Assembly (NCBI RefSeq): GCF_014203605.1
Contig: NZ_JACHJJ010000025.1
Location: forward strand, 62,001 to 126,000
From: Thiemannella venezuelensis
GTDB taxonomy: Bacteria > Actinomycetota > Actinomycetes > Streptosporangiales > Streptosporangiaceae
Length of the DNA: 64,000 nucleotides
Direction: 5' to 3'
The position numbers and the translations under genes were made by a program. Positions 45,296 through 54,483 of the stretch are shown in pieces. The notes below the pieces were generated by a model, which was not told where the DNA came from, searched no databases, and worked only from the letters and a program-made list of their open reading frames with translations. Position 1 is the stretch's first letter. Every line of letters begins with the position of its first letter.

Positions 45296-46081
45296 GTGAC
45301 CGGGAGAGACGGCGCCGGGCGGCGGTGGAGCATCGGCGAGGTGGCGCGGGCGAGCGGGATGACCGTGCGGGCGCTGCACCACTACGACGAGATCGGCCTG
45401 CTGCGCGCGAGCGAGCGCACCGCCTCGGGGCACCGCCGCTACACCGGGCGCGACGTGCGGCGGCTGTACCGGGTGCGGGCCCTGCGCACGCTCGGGCTCT
45501 CGCTGGAGGAGATCGCGGACGTGCTCGACGGCTCCGCGGACGACCTGGAGGCGATGCGCGGGCTGCTGGCGGCCCAGCTCCACGGGCTGGAGGCGCACGC
45601 CGTACGGCTCCGGCAGCTCACCGACCGGCTGCGCGGGCTGCTGGAGCGGCTCGACGGCGCGTCGATGCCCGATCCGGACCAGTTCATGACGACCCTGGAG
45701 ATGATCTCTGTGTTCGAGGCCTCGTTCACCCCGGAGCAGCGGGAGCAACTGGCCCGGAGGAGGGCCGAGCTCGGCCCGGAGGCCGTCGAAGCCGCCGGGC
45801 TGGAATGGAAGGAACTCGTCGAGGAACTCCTCCGGCACGTGCAGGACGGCACTCCCGCCGACGACCCGCGGGTGCGGGAGCTGGTCGGCCGCTGGGACGC
45901 GCTGGGGAACCGGTTCCACAGCACGGGCGCGGACGGCGAGCGGACGAAGGCCGCGGCGCGGCGGATGTGGGAGGAGCACAGCGAGGAGCTCGGACGGAGC
46001 CTGCCGTGGCCGGCGGAGCGGATGCGCGAACTGGTCCGCTACCTGGAGCGGGTCCGGCAGGCCGGGCGGCGCGGGCACTAA
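45296..46081 (+). CDS. MerR-family regulator with TipAS-like effector domain
   Basis: A 261-residue regulator. N-terminal MerR winged helix about 12-80 (SIGEVARASGMTVRALHHYDE, RRYTGRDVRRLYRVRALRTLG), a coiled-coil dimer helix about 85-125, then a C-terminal helical domain about 140-255 (FEASFTPEQREQLARRRAELG, PADDPRVRELVGRWDAL, MWEEHSEEL) similar to the TipAS drug-binding domain, which traps thiopeptides. In-frame GTGs at 45287 and 45290 also exist; 45296 fits the leaderless promoter. Possible target: the divergent membrane protein. Confidence 0.85.
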   Translation: MTGRDGAGRRWSIGEVARASGMTVRALHHYDEIGLLRASERTASGHRRYTGRDVRRLYRVRALRTLGLSLEEIADVLDGSADDLEAMRGLLAAQLHGLEAHAVRLRQLTDRLRGLLERLDGASMPDPDQFMTTLEMISVFEASFTPEQREQLARRRAELGPEAVEAAGLEWKELVEELLRHVQDGTPADDPRVRELVGRWDALGNRFHSTGADGERTKAAARRMWEEHSEELGRSLPWPAERMRELVRYLERVRQAGRRGH

Positions 46082-46266
46082 CGGCGGCCACCGCGGCTGC
46101 GGCTGCTTCCGGCTCCGAAGCGCGGCGCTCGCGCCCAGGGTGCCGTCTCCGCAGTCGAGGAGATAGTAGCCCGCGGCGTTCTTCGTCCGTAGAGCCCCCG
46201 TCCTCCAGCCTGGCACCGGGTCCGACCGTGGTCGAGACGACGCCCGTGTCCCCGTGCACCCTACGG

Positions 46267-48507
46267 CTACCCGTCCTCGCCCGTCGGACCGCCCGGGTCG
46301 TCTCGTTCCGCTTCCATCCGGCGGACCATGTCATCGAGATTGTTCATGGACCGCAAGGTGTCCGGATGATCCTCCCCCAGCACCACCCGGCGCCGCTCCA
46401 GTGTCTGCTCATGCAGCCAGCGTGCCTCCTCCCACCTTCCCAGCCCGCCCAGAGCGTCGGCCAGGTTTCCCATGGACCGCAAGGTGTCCGGATGATCCTC
46501 CCCCAGCACCACCCGGCGCCGCTCCAGTGTCTGCTCATGCAGCCGACGTGCCTCCTCCCACTCCTCCAAGCGGCACAACGCGTAGGCGAGGTTACTCATG
46601 ACGCGCAAGGTGTCAGGGTGATCCTCTCCCAGCATCAGCCGACGACCACGCAGTACCTTCTCATCCACCAGTCGCGCCTCCTTCCACTCCCCCAGCACCC
46701 CCAACGTGTGGGCGAGATTGTGCATGAGCATGAAGGCGTTCAGATCACCGCTTCCGTACCGCTGTTGATGGGCGGCCACGGCCTGCAAGGCCAGATCGTG
46801 CGCCCGCTGCAATTGACCGGGATCTCGGTGGAGGACGAAACCCAGAAGACTCATGGTCTTGAGGGTGTCGAGGTGATCATCGCCGAGTAGCCTGGTACGC
46901 GCGCGTAGCGCCTGTTCCAGCAGCTGACGGGCTGCCGCGTCCTGTCGCCGACGATCGAGGTATTCCCCGTACAGGTGCTGGAGTGCGGCGATGGCGGGAG
47001 AGAGCAGCTCCAGCCGGTCGGAGCGCGCGGAGACGGCTTGGGCGTGCGGGAGCAGCGCGGCGTACCGAGGCCAGACACGGGCATCGTGATTCTCCTCGGG
47101 GGTGGCGGCCAGCAGTACGGAGGCCGCCGCCTCCAGCCAGCGGTGTGTTCCCCAGCGCTGAGACGCCCGCGGTAACTGGCTCAGCAAGGACCTCGGCCCG
47201 GTGATCCCGGACGTGTCGGCGCCGATGTGATCGCGTACGACGGCCTGCACCAGTTGGTGGACGGACAGGTCCGAACCGGGCGAGTCATCATCAGGATCGG
47301 TAGCGGTCACCAGCGAGGACGACAGCAGGACGGCGACCGCCTCGTCCAGCCGGAGCGGGCCGGCGGCGGCGCGGCGCAACGCGCGCGGCAGCGCGGTCAC
47401 CTGCCGAAGGGGCAGGTCGCGCGGGATCGGCGCGGCAGCGAAATGGGCGAGGAGTCGCAGTAACTGGCCCGCCGGTCGGCAGGTCCGGTCGACTCGCCGC
47501 AGTGCAAGCCGCCAGGTCACCGTGACCGCCGCGGGGTAGTTCACGGGCACGCCGCGAGCCAGAGTGAGGATCTCAGTGCGGCTCTCGTGGTAGCGCTCCA
47601 GCAGCTTCGTCCAGGTGAGCGCGGTGGCCTTCGCGTAGGCGCCGGCCTGCCGCAGGGCCAGCGGCAGGCCGCCCAGTTCCTCCGCCACCTGCGCCAGCGA
47701 CTCCCCCTCCTCACTGTTCGGCTCCTGACCAGACGGCCGGCCCCGAAAGGCCTGCAACAGTTCGATCGAGTCCTCCCGGGAGAGTGGGGGCACCTTCAGT
47801 GATCGAGCCAGATCGCCCCAGTCCGGGCGAGTGGAGACGATGAGGACCTGGCCTGGCCCGGTTGGGAGCAGGTCGGCCAGCACAGCGGGATCCAGTACCG
47901 AGTCGAAGATCAACAGCCAGTTCGCGCGCCCGGCCAGCAGGTCCACCACCCGCCGGCAGGCTCGCTCCTGATCTGCGTCACCCACGCCCAGGCGCTCGGC
48001 CAGCTCCGCCAGCGCGGCCACGGCCGCCACCCGGTCCGCCGCGGGGACCAGCCAGCCCACCTCCAGCTTCGGACGCCGCCTGGCCGCATACGCCAGGGCG
48101 AGCTGGGTCTTGCCGACCCCGGCCAGCCCCCACAGCGCCACCACACGAAGCGGGCCGCCGCTCCAACCGACGGTGAAGGCCCGGACGAGGTCCTTCATCG
48201 CCTGCACCCGCCCACCGAACAGCCGGGTCGGCGCAGGAATGTTCCAGGCCCTTCCGTCGGCGGGGAAGGGTGCCCGGTCCGCCTCCGGCACATCGCCGTC
48301 CGCGACACCGCCCACGGCACGCCGGTTGCGGACCTCGACGACGACGGCAGGGACGCCCAGCAGCGCCACCACCGGCAGGGCGATCCACAGATAGGGATCC
48401 CACTCGGGCGGCAGCGCGTCAGTGGCCACGTTCATCGTGAACGGGATCAGTAGCAGGAGGTCGACGATCAGGATCACCAGCGCGAACGTGGACGGACGGC
48501 GCCTCAC
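46267..48507 (-). CDS. Membrane-anchored NB-ARC / TPR protein
   Basis: STAND-type protein of 746 aa. GTG 48507 (GGAGG 5 nt upstream) starts just before two membrane helices (about 8-28, ALVILIVDLLLLIPF; 40-58). The NB-ARC ATPase spans about 95-380: Walker A WGLAGVGKTQLALAY, Walker B NWLLIFDSV, and GLPLALRQAGAYA. A TPR array of at least five 42-residue units follows (LLGDDHLDTLKTM, LGEDHPDTLRVMSNLAYAL, ...). The last two TPR units are almost identical at DNA level. No signal to identify the partner; such proteins act as switches in signalling or defence. The gene lies convergent to the MerR gene. Confidence 0.87.
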   Translation of the reverse strand: MRRRPSTFALVILIVDLLLLIPFTMNVATDALPPEWDPYLWIALPVVALLGVPAVVVEVRNRRAVGGVADGDVPEADRAPFPADGRAWNIPAPTRLFGGRVQAMKDLVRAFTVGWSGGPLRVVALWGLAGVGKTQLALAYAARRRPKLEVGWLVPAADRVAAVAALAELAERLGVGDADQERACRRVVDLLAGRANWLLIFDSVLDPAVLADLLPTGPGQVLIVSTRPDWGDLARSLKVPPLSREDSIELLQAFRGRPSGQEPNSEEGESLAQVAEELGGLPLALRQAGAYAKATALTWTKLLERYHESRTEILTLARGVPVNYPAAVTVTWRLALRRVDRTCRPAGQLLRLLAHFAAAPIPRDLPLRQVTALPRALRRAAAGPLRLDEAVAVLLSSSLVTATDPDDDSPGSDLSVHQLVQAVVRDHIGADTSGITGPRSLLSQLPRASQRWGTHRWLEAAASVLLAATPEENHDARVWPRYAALLPHAQAVSARSDRLELLSPAIAALQHLYGEYLDRRRQDAAARQLLEQALRARTRLLGDDHLDTLKTMSLLGFVLHRDPGQLQRAHDLALQAVAAHQQRYGSGDLNAFMLMHNLAHTLGVLGEWKEARLVDEKVLRGRRLMLGEDHPDTLRVMSNLAYALCRLEEWEEARRLHEQTLERRRVVLGEDHPDTLRSMGNLADALGGLGRWEEARWLHEQTLERRRVVLGEDHPDTLRSMNNLDDMVRRMEAERDDPGGPTGEDG
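46345..46560. repeat. Near-identical 126-bp TPR-coding repeat
   Basis: 46345-46434 and 46471-46560 match over 90 bp with a two-base difference, 126 bp (42 codons) apart; the first 74 bp are identical. This reflects very recent duplication or gene conversion of a TPR unit, while earlier units have diverged. Confidence 0.9.
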
Positions 48508-48679
48508 CGACTCCTCCCCCTCGCCAGAGGCCGTGCGTCCACCCGTACCCTCCAGAGACCTTGCAAACCCCCTGCAAAACCACGCCATCCCTCACGTCAC
48601 ATCTAAGCTCCCAAGGGGTCCTACTCCAGAGAACGCGCGGCCAGCGCCTTCGCCAGGCGGTCCTCGAAGAGGCTGCCCA

Positions 48680-48897
48680 TCACACGTGCCTTCTCCGGGC
48701 CCACGTACTGCCGTCAGCGAGAAGGGTGCCGCGGCGCGCCCGCCACCATCCGTACCCCCGCGCTCTCAGCTCCCCGAGATGCCGCCGCAGCCATACCACC
48801 TGCTCCCGGAGCCGGGCGCCCACCGTTCCGGCGTCCCGGCTCGATCCCCAAGGGCGAGAAAGGCCAGGTAGAGATCGGGATGACGCTCACTAAGCTT
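48680..48897 (-). pseudogene. Gene remnant left of the IS
   Basis: Reading from the IS edge leftwards, ERHPDLYLAFLALGDRAGTP is followed after a frame change by LREQVVWLRRHLGELRARGYGWW and a stop at 48680. The text is protein-like but needs a frameshift. A TGATG junction leads into a 19-codon frame (48680-48621, MGSLFEDRLAKALAARSLE). Family not recognised. Confidence 0.35.
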
Positions 48898-50040
48898 TAA
48901 TCCGTGAAGTTACAGCGGTTTGAGGACCAGGCCGGTCTCGGCCAGGCAACCCTCGATCAGGTGCGGCCGGTACTGGATCTTCTTCAGCCCTCGCTTGACC
49001 ACCCGCACCAGCTGATCCAGGCCGGTCACCGCAAGGTTGCCCAGCCCGCCGCGATTCAGCAGCGACCAGATGCCCTCCACCGGGTTGAGATCGGGTGCAT
49101 AGGCCGGCAACTGGATGACCCGCAGCCAGCCGGTGTTGTCGGCGATGAACCGCCGCATCTGGGTACAGGTGTGCCGATTCAGGTTGTCCCAGATCACCCG
49201 CGATCGGCGCGTCGAGCTGCCGGCGCGCCATGATGATCAGATCGCGGTAGTCGCTCCAGGTGAAGCTCGCCGTCTCATCCTTGCGTCGCCGGTAGACGTG
49301 CACCCGGTAGATCAGCCGGGACCGCCGGCCGGGCCGGTAGCAGGTCAGCGCGGCCACCGAGATGCGGCCCGCGCGTGCGCCCGGCACCTTCACCACCGGC
49401 GTGGCGCCGCACAGAGCCCAGGTACGGGCGATCGACGGCCTCAACGTCCGGCCGCACTCGTCTTCGAAGCAGACCCAGGCACCCAGGTCCGCCGCGGTTG
49501 TTCCACGAGCGGCCACACCTTGCGTCTTCCACACCACGACGGCCTGCTCATCGCGCTCACTGGCCCGGCGTGCCGGTACCTGACACGACCAGCCGTGCCG
49601 CCGCAGCAGCTTCCACACCCCGGCCAAGGAGTAGGTCAGGTGGAACATCCGCCCGATCACCCGCCGGATCCGGGCCAGGGTCCAGTACCGGTCGTCCCAG
49701 CCGTGCGCGGCCGGGCCGCGCAGCAGCGCGGCCTCCAGCCGGGCGAAGCGCGCCTCATCCAGCACCGGCAGCGAGGCCGGGCCTTTGGAGGCCAGCGCCG
49801 CATCCCCGCCGCGGGTCCAGGCGCGCCGCCAGCGGTTGGCCGACATCCGACTGACCCGCAGCTCCTTGGCCACCTGGGCATCGGTGTAGTCGCGGGCGAA
49901 CAGCTCGGCCGCGCGCAGCCGTACCTGTTCGCGTTTGACTCGTTGTTCGGCGGTCAGCCCGCCGCCTCGCGCGTACCGCATGTTCTGGGCATACCACGAC
50001 AACCCAGCGCGGTCACATGATCACTTAACATCACGAATTA
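48898..50040 (-). mobile_element. IS630-family insertion sequence
   Basis: About 1.14 kb bounded by inverted repeats TAATCCGTGAAGTTA (48898-48912) and, inverted, TAATTCGTGATGTTA (50040-50026), 13 of 15 matching. The outermost TA on each side fits the TA target duplication of IS630/Tc1-type elements. It carries one frameshifted transposase gene. Confidence 0.85.
48910..49981 (-). CDS. IS630-type transposase, frameshifted
   Basis: DDE transposase. From ATG 49981 (an alternative TTG lies at 50002) the N-terminal helix-turn-helix region (LFARDYTDAQVAKELRVSRMS, RWRRAWTRGG) and linker run to the first catalytic Asp in CFEDECGRTLRP. At about 49197-49202 the frame must change by one base (a GGG run) to continue as VIWDNLNRH, with the second Asp, and DLNPVEGIWSLL, with the last Asp/Glu. 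Each part is otherwise intact; stop at 48910 lies inside the terminal repeat. Either a programmed shift, known in some IS630 elements, or an inactivating indel. Confidence 0.85.
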
Positions 50041-50053
50041 AAGGTCAGCATAG

Positions 50054-50287
50054 CGAGGCGACAGAAGCCGTAGAATCTTCACCTCGGCCTGCCTCGGCCA
50101 CGACGCCGGGACGGCGGTCGGTCGATTCCTCGACGTCCAGCAGGATCTCGGCGCCTCGGCACGCGCGCTCAACGACGTCATGCAGGTTCTGTTCCACCTG
50201 CAGTTTCTGGAAGCTGCGGAACAAATGCCGACCCGGGCCTCGGCCCTGTGGGAAAATGGAAAGGTCGCGGTCGCGAGACTTCCTTAG
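50054..50287 (+). pseudogene. 3' gene remnant right of the IS
   Basis: An open + frame begins after a stop at 50051, 14 bp from the IS end, and encodes about 77 residues with strong actinomycete codon bias (GTAVGRFLDVQQDLGAS, LNDVMQVLFHLQFLEAAEQ, LWENGKVAVARLP) to TAG 50285-50287. There is no start codon or ribosome site, so it appears to be the 3' end of a gene cut by the IS or by a linked deletion. A 9-bp hairpin (50290-50298 with 50320-50328) follows it. Family not recognised. Confidence 0.5.
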
Positions 50288-50445
50288 GAAGGCTTTCCCA
50301 GTCGCTCCGGATTGAGGGCGGAAAGCCTCGATCACTTTTCTCACATACCTGTCCGCCTCTCCGGACGAAGGTATGGAGAATCAGTGAGGCGACGCGGAGG
50401 AGTGACCAGGGAAAGGGCGCGGAACCCGGTCGGCGCCCTTTCCCT

Positions 50446-50477
50446 CACCCTGTTCCGCCGCCGGGCGGAACAGGGTG
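50446..50477 (-). terminator. Terminator of the chitinase gene
   Basis: A perfect 14-bp stem CACCCTGTTCCGCC with its complement (50464-50477) and a 4-nt loop, 12 nt beyond the chitinase stop codon. Confidence 0.8.
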
Positions 50478-50488
50478 CCCGCACACGG

Positions 50489-51379
50489 TCAGCACCGCAG
50501 GCCGGGGCCCGGGTCGACACCCAGGATCCCGGCGAACTCCAGATAGAGCCGCACCCGGTTGTCCACCTGCCGGGGGCCGGCGCCGTCGCACTCCAGGAAG
50601 CCGTTGATGCTGCGGATCGTCTCGCCGAAACCGTGCCCGCCGACCATCGCCTCGTGCGCCGTCATCGTGCCGGGACCGTTCTGGGTCATCCAGTACCAGA
50701 TGGCGGTCATCCACGACACCGAGGCCTCGTTCTGCACCAGGTTCGGGTTGTTGAGCAGGTCGATCTCCAGTGCGTCGCCCGCCGCCTTGTAGTTGAAGTT
50801 CCAGCTCAGCTGGATCGGCCCGCGGCCGTAGTAGGACGACCGGCCCGCGGGACAGCCGTAGGGCTCGGTGTCCCGGCAGTAGTGGGAGTAGTTCGCGGTG
50901 TTCACCTCCACGATGTGGACCAGGCCGCCGGTCTCGTGGCTGATGTTGGCGAGGAAGGCCGCGGCCTCCTGCCTCTTGGCGGTGTCGGAGCCCGCGTTCG
51001 CGAACTCCGGATAGGCGCTCAGGGCCGTGACCAGGCCGCCGTAGGTGTAGAAGGGCTTGCGCTTCGGGAACATCTGCTCGAACTGGGCCTCGGTGACGAC
51101 GAAGTTGCCCTCGCTCTGCTCGCAGGCCCCCTTGTCCGTCCAGTTGCCGGACGGCCCGCCCGGGACGTTGTTCTGGTTCCACCACTTCGCCCGCCAGTTG
51201 CGGCCGTTGTGGGAGGCGACCAGCCCGCCGGCGTACGCCTTCGCGGGGCTCCACTCGCTCGCGCAGATCGGGGTGACCGCCGGGGAGTCCGCCAGGGCGG
51301 GGGACGCCGGGAGCACCGCCGTCAGCGCTCCCGCGACCGCCATGGCGGAGAGGGACGCCGTGATGCGGTTTCTCAACAT
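50489..51379 (-). CDS. Secreted GH19 chitinase with N-terminal chitin-binding module
   Basis: Secreted endochitinase of 296 aa. Signal peptide about 1-31 (MAVAGALTAVLPASPALA), carbohydrate-binding module of family 5/12 type about 37-86 (EWSPAKAYAGGLVASHNGRNW, KWWNQNNVPGG), then the GH19 domain about 93-296. The general acid Glu lies in NISHETGG and the second Glu in HIVEVNTANYSHYC; YYGRGPIQLSWNFNY is the family signature. This resembles streptomycete ChiC/ChiG enzymes. AAGGAG lies 7 nt before ATG 51379. A 7-bp leader hairpin just upstream may regulate it. Confidence 0.95.
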   Translation of the reverse strand: MLRNRITASLSAMAVAGALTAVLPASPALADSPAVTPICASEWSPAKAYAGGLVASHNGRNWRAKWWNQNNVPGGPSGNWTDKGACEQSEGNFVVTEAQFEQMFPKRKPFYTYGGLVTALSAYPEFANAGSDTAKRQEAAAFLANISHETGGLVHIVEVNTANYSHYCRDTEPYGCPAGRSSYYGRGPIQLSWNFNYKAAGDALEIDLLNNPNLVQNEASVSWMTAIWYWMTQNGPGTMTAHEAMVGGHGFGETIRSINGFLECDGAGPRQVDNRVRLYLEFAGILGVDPGPGLRC

Positions 51380-51393
51380 CTGCTTACTCCTTC

Positions 51394-51412
51394 ATGCGAC
51401 GGAAAGTCGCAT
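51394..51412. promoter_or_regulatory. Hairpin or operator before the chitinase gene
   Basis: ATGCGAC-GGAAA-GTCGCAT, a perfect 7-bp inverted repeat, lies 14 nt upstream of the chitinase start and just before its ribosome site. It could be an operator or a 5' leader structure that limits translation. Confidence 0.5.
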
Positions 51413-51884
51413 ACGAAAAACAACAGGGGACCAACCCTGGACGGATGGAGACATCGCGACCGGGAACTCCGCTGGAGACCTCCACAGGATCGATGCCAAT
51501 CAACAGGAATTCGATTTATCTCGTCAACGAGAAAGCCGGAATGTTCCGCATAGCGCAAACGCGCGGCTCCGCGGAGGGGGGAGCCGGACCCTTCCCGCGG
51601 CTCCCGGCGCCCGTCTCCCGGACCGGCCTCCCCGGTGGGCGGCCGGTCCGGGAGGCGGGCGCCGCGCGGCCGGGACCCTCCGCGAGCAAGGGGATCACTT
51701 CACCGAATGCGGTGATTACCTCGACGATCACGAGGGGTACGGGCCTTCTGCGGTGAGACCGGGCTTTTCGGGGCTCCGCCGGAGGGCGGGGCCGCGTTTG
51801 GCCGGGGCTGTGCGGGGGACCTCCCGCATGCTCCGGACCGGCCGCCGCGCCCGGTCCGTCCGCCCCGTCAGCGAGAGGTTCTCC
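51413..51884. other. Divergent intergenic region
   Basis: About 470 bp between the chitinase and nuclease starts. 51420-51560 is unusually AT-rich and likely holds the chitinase promoter; it includes TCTCGT-CA-ACGAGA (51519-51532). The rest is GC-rich, and I see no gene in it. Confidence 0.55.
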
Positions 51885-52409
51885 GTGCGACGTCTTCTCC
51901 GCCTGTCCCTGCTGGCCGGCGCCGTCCTCACCGCCGTTCCCGTGACCGCCGTGACGGCCGGACCGGCCGCCGCGGCCCCGTCCGGCCTGCCGAAGGGCGT
52001 CAGGAAGGCGACCGTCGTGCGGATCGTGGACGGCGACACGATCGAGGCCCGGCTCCGCGAGAGCGGCCGGACCGTCCGGATCCGCTTCCTGGGACCCGAC
52101 ACCCCCGAGGCCGGCCGGTGCTGGTTCGAGGCCGCGACGGAGCGCACCCGCATGCTCCTGCCCGTCGGGAAGACCGCGTACCTGCTGCGGGACGAGGACC
52201 GCAAGGACCACTACGGTCGCCGTCTCTTCTACGTCTGGAACGGCGAGGGCGTGTCCGTGAGCCGCCACCTCATCCGCCACGGGTTCGCCAGGGCCCTGCT
52301 CTACCGGTCCAACGACCGGTACATCAGGGTGATGCGGGCCGAGCAGGCGAAGGCCCGGCACAAGGGGCTGCGGATCTGGTCGGGCGAGTGCGACGCGTTC
52401 AGGCCGTGA
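51885..52409 (+). CDS. Secreted thermonuclease-family protein
   Basis: An SNase-like exported nuclease of 174 aa. Start GTG 51885 has GAGAGG upstream and opens a signal peptide ([25 protein letters not shown], cut near AAA-AP). The OB-fold shows [26 protein letters not shown] and [11 protein letters not shown] with the catalytic Arg/Asp/Glu candidates of staphylococcal nuclease; the C-terminal WSGECDAF ends the domain. It would degrade extracellular DNA or RNA. Its 3' end overlaps recQ on the opposite strand by 11 bases. Confidence 0.9.
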   Translation: MRRLLRLSLLAGAVLTAVPVTAVTAGPAAAAPSGLPKGVRKATVVRIVDGDTIEARLRESGRTVRIRFLGPDTPEAGRCWFEAATERTRMLLPVGKTAYLLRDEDRKDHYGRRLFYVWNGEGVSVSRHLIRHGFARALLYRSNDRYIRVMRAEQAKARHKGLRIWSGECDAFRP

Positions 52410-54270
52410 GCTGCTCCAGGATCTGCTCGCCGTACTTGGCCAGCTTGTTCTCGCCGACGCCGCTCACCTCTCCCAGCTCGGCCAGGGACGAGGGGCGCTC
52501 GGCCGCGATCTGGCGCAGGGTCGCGTCGTGGAAGATCATGTATGCGGGTATGCCCTGCTCCCTCGCGCTCGCGGCCCGCCAGGCGCGGAGCCGCTCGAAG
52601 AACGGCACGGCCTCCTCCGGCAGGTCGGCGGGGGCCGCACGGCGGGATCCGGCGCTCCGGGCCGCGGGCTCGGCGCGGGCCGGGCGCTCGGGCTCGCGCC
52701 GGAGCGGGACCTGGCGCCGCCGGGCCAGCACCTCGGCGCTGTCGTCGGTGAGCACCAGCGAGCCGTAGTCGCCCTTGACCGCCAGCAGCCCCTGGGCCAG
52801 CAGCTGGCGCACCACGCCGCGCCACTCGGACTCGTTCAGCTCGGTGCCGACGCCGAACACCGTCAGGGAGGCGTGGCCGTGCTGGACGACCTTCTCGGTC
52901 TCCCTGCCCAGCAGGATGTCGATGACGTGACCCGCGCCGAAGCTCTGGTGCCGCTCCCGCCGGAGCCGGAGCACGGCCGACAGGAGCTTCTGCGCGGCGA
53001 TGGTGCCGTCCCACGTCTCCGGCGGCGACAGGCAGGTATCGCAGTTGCCGCAGGCGGTCGCGCCCCGCTGGCCGAAGTAGGCGAGCAGCCGTACGCGCCG
53101 GCACTCGACCGTCTCGCACAGGGCCAGCATGGCGTCGAGGTGGGAGCCCAGGCGGCGGCGGTGGGCGTCGTCGCCCTCGGAGGTCTCGATCATCCTGCGC
53201 TGCTGCACGACGTCCTGGAGCCCGTAGACCAGCCACGCGGTGGAGGGCAGGCCGTCGCGCCCGGCCCGGCCGGTCTCCTGGTAGTAGCCCTCGACGGACT
53301 TGGGCAGGTCGAGGTGGGCGACGAAGCGCACGTCGGGTTTGTCGATGCCCATGCCGAACGCGATGGTGGCGACCATGACGAGGCCGTCCTCGCGCAGGAA
53401 GCGGGCCTGGTGGGCGGCGCGGGTGCGCGCGTCGAGCCCCGCGTGGTACGGCAGCGCCTCGATGCCGTTCTCCGTCAGGAACGCGGCGGTCTTCTCGACG
53501 GAGGTCCGCGACAGGCAGTAGACGATGCCCGCGTCGCCGGGGTGCTCGGTGCGCAGCAGCTTCAGGAGCTGCCGCCGGGGCTCCTTCTTGGGCGCGATGC
53601 GGTACCGGATGTTGGGGCGGTCGAAGCTCGCCACGAAGTGGCGGGCCTCCTCCAGTCCCAGCCGGGAGGCGATCTCCGCGTGGGTGGCCTCGGTGGCGGT
53701 CGCGGTCAGCGCGACGCGGGGCACGGCGGGCCAGCGCTCGTGCAGCGTGGACAGGGCCAGGTAGTCGGGGCGGAAGTCGTGCCCCCACTGGGCGACGCAG
53801 TGCGCCTCGTCGATGGCGAACAGCGCGATCGCGCCCCGGTCGAGCAGGTCCGGCGTCCCGGGGGCGCGCAGCCGCTCGGGCGCGAGGTAGAGCAGGTCCA
53901 GCTCGCCGGCGAGGAAGGCGGCCTCGACCCGGCGGCGCTCGTCGGCCTCCTGCGTGGAGTTGAGGAAGCCCGCCCGCACGCCGAGCGCCGTCAGCGCGTC
54001 GACCTGGTCCTGCATGAGCGCGATGAGCGGCGAGATCACGACGCCGACGCCCTCGCGCACGAGCGCGGGGATCTGGTAGCACAGCGACTTGCCGCCGCCG
54101 GTGGGCATGAGCACGAGCGCGTCGCCGCCGGCGACGACGTGTTCGATGATCTCCCGCTGCCCCTCCCGGAACGAGCCGTAGCCGAAGACGCGGCGCAGCA
54201 CGCCCGCCGCGTCGTCGGCCTCCGCAGAGGTCTCGGCGCAGGTCTCGGGGCCGCTCTGGGGAGAAGTCAC
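52399..54270 (-). CDS. recQ: ATP-dependent DNA helicase RecQ
   Basis: A 3'-5' DNA helicase of 623 aa, a typical length. Walker [12 protein letters not shown] about 57-67, DEAH ([18 protein letters not shown]) about 152, helicase C motifs [18 protein letters not shown] and [15 protein letters not shown], a zinc-binding RQC region with four Cys (CETVEC..., ACGNCDTC), and a C-terminal HRDC domain about 550-620 ([29 protein letters not shown]). The arrangement is complete. It acts in recombination and fork repair. Start ATG 54270. Confidence 0.96.
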   Translation of the reverse strand: MTSPQSGPETCAETSAEADDAAGVLRRVFGYGSFREGQREIIEHVVAGGDALVLMPTGGGKSLCYQIPALVREGVGVVISPLIALMQDQVDALTALGVRAGFLNSTQEADERRRVEAAFLAGELDLLYLAPERLRAPGTPDLLDRGAIALFAIDEAHCVAQWGHDFRPDYLALSTLHERWPAVPRVALTATATEATHAEIASRLGLEEARHFVASFDRPNIRYRIAPKKEPRRQLLKLLRTEHPGDAGIVYCLSRTSVEKTAAFLTENGIEALPYHAGLDARTRAAHQARFLREDGLVMVATIAFGMGIDKPDVRFVAHLDLPKSVEGYYQETGRAGRDGLPSTAWLVYGLQDVVQQRRMIETSEGDDAHRRRLGSHLDAMLALCETVECRRVRLLAYFGQRGATACGNCDTCLSPPETWDGTIAAQKLLSAVLRLRRERHQSFGAGHVIDILLGRETEKVVQHGHASLTVFGVGTELNESEWRGVVRQLLAQGLLAVKGDYGSLVLTDDSAEVLARRRQVPLRREPERPARAEPAARSAGSRRAAPADLPEEAVPFFERLRAWRAASAREQGIPAYMIFHDATLRQIAAERPSSLAELGEVSGVGENKLAKYGEQILEQLTA

Positions 54271-54433
54271 CCGGTCATATTAGGAGGATCACGGCCACCC
54301 GGGGAGCCGTGGACGCGGGCTGTGGACGGCGGGCGGCGCTGTTCCCCTCCCCGGCTCCGCCCGCATGACGTTCTCCGCACATCACTCATATGACGCCCCG
54401 CGCGGCCGATGGGTCGTTCCGGACGAGAGATGC

Positions 54434-54461
54434 GTCGCCAGGACGGCACCCGTCCGGCGAC
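54434..54461 (+). promoter_or_regulatory. Hairpin in the pilB leader
   Basis: GTCGCC-A-GGACGG (54434-54446) pairs with 54450-54461 around CAC, a 12-bp stem with one bulged A, ending 22 nt before ATG 54484 and close to its ribosome site. It may affect translation of the pilus operon. It does not show the conserved parts of a c-di-GMP riboswitch. Confidence 0.45.
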
Positions 54462-54483
54462 AGGCTGCTGCTCTAGGGGTGAC

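Noticed and set aside
46267-50287. FxSxx-COOH (Fxs) peptide-modification cluster, suggested by the NB-ARC/TPR gene and nearby remnants
   Set aside because: No radical SAM gene and no precursor ending in the FxSxx motif are visible; the TPR protein is membrane-anchored.
54271-54483. c-di-GMP (GEMM) riboswitch before pilB
   Set aside because: Only a single bulged hairpin is seen; the conserved tetraloop/receptor parts and GCAAAGC-type core are absent.
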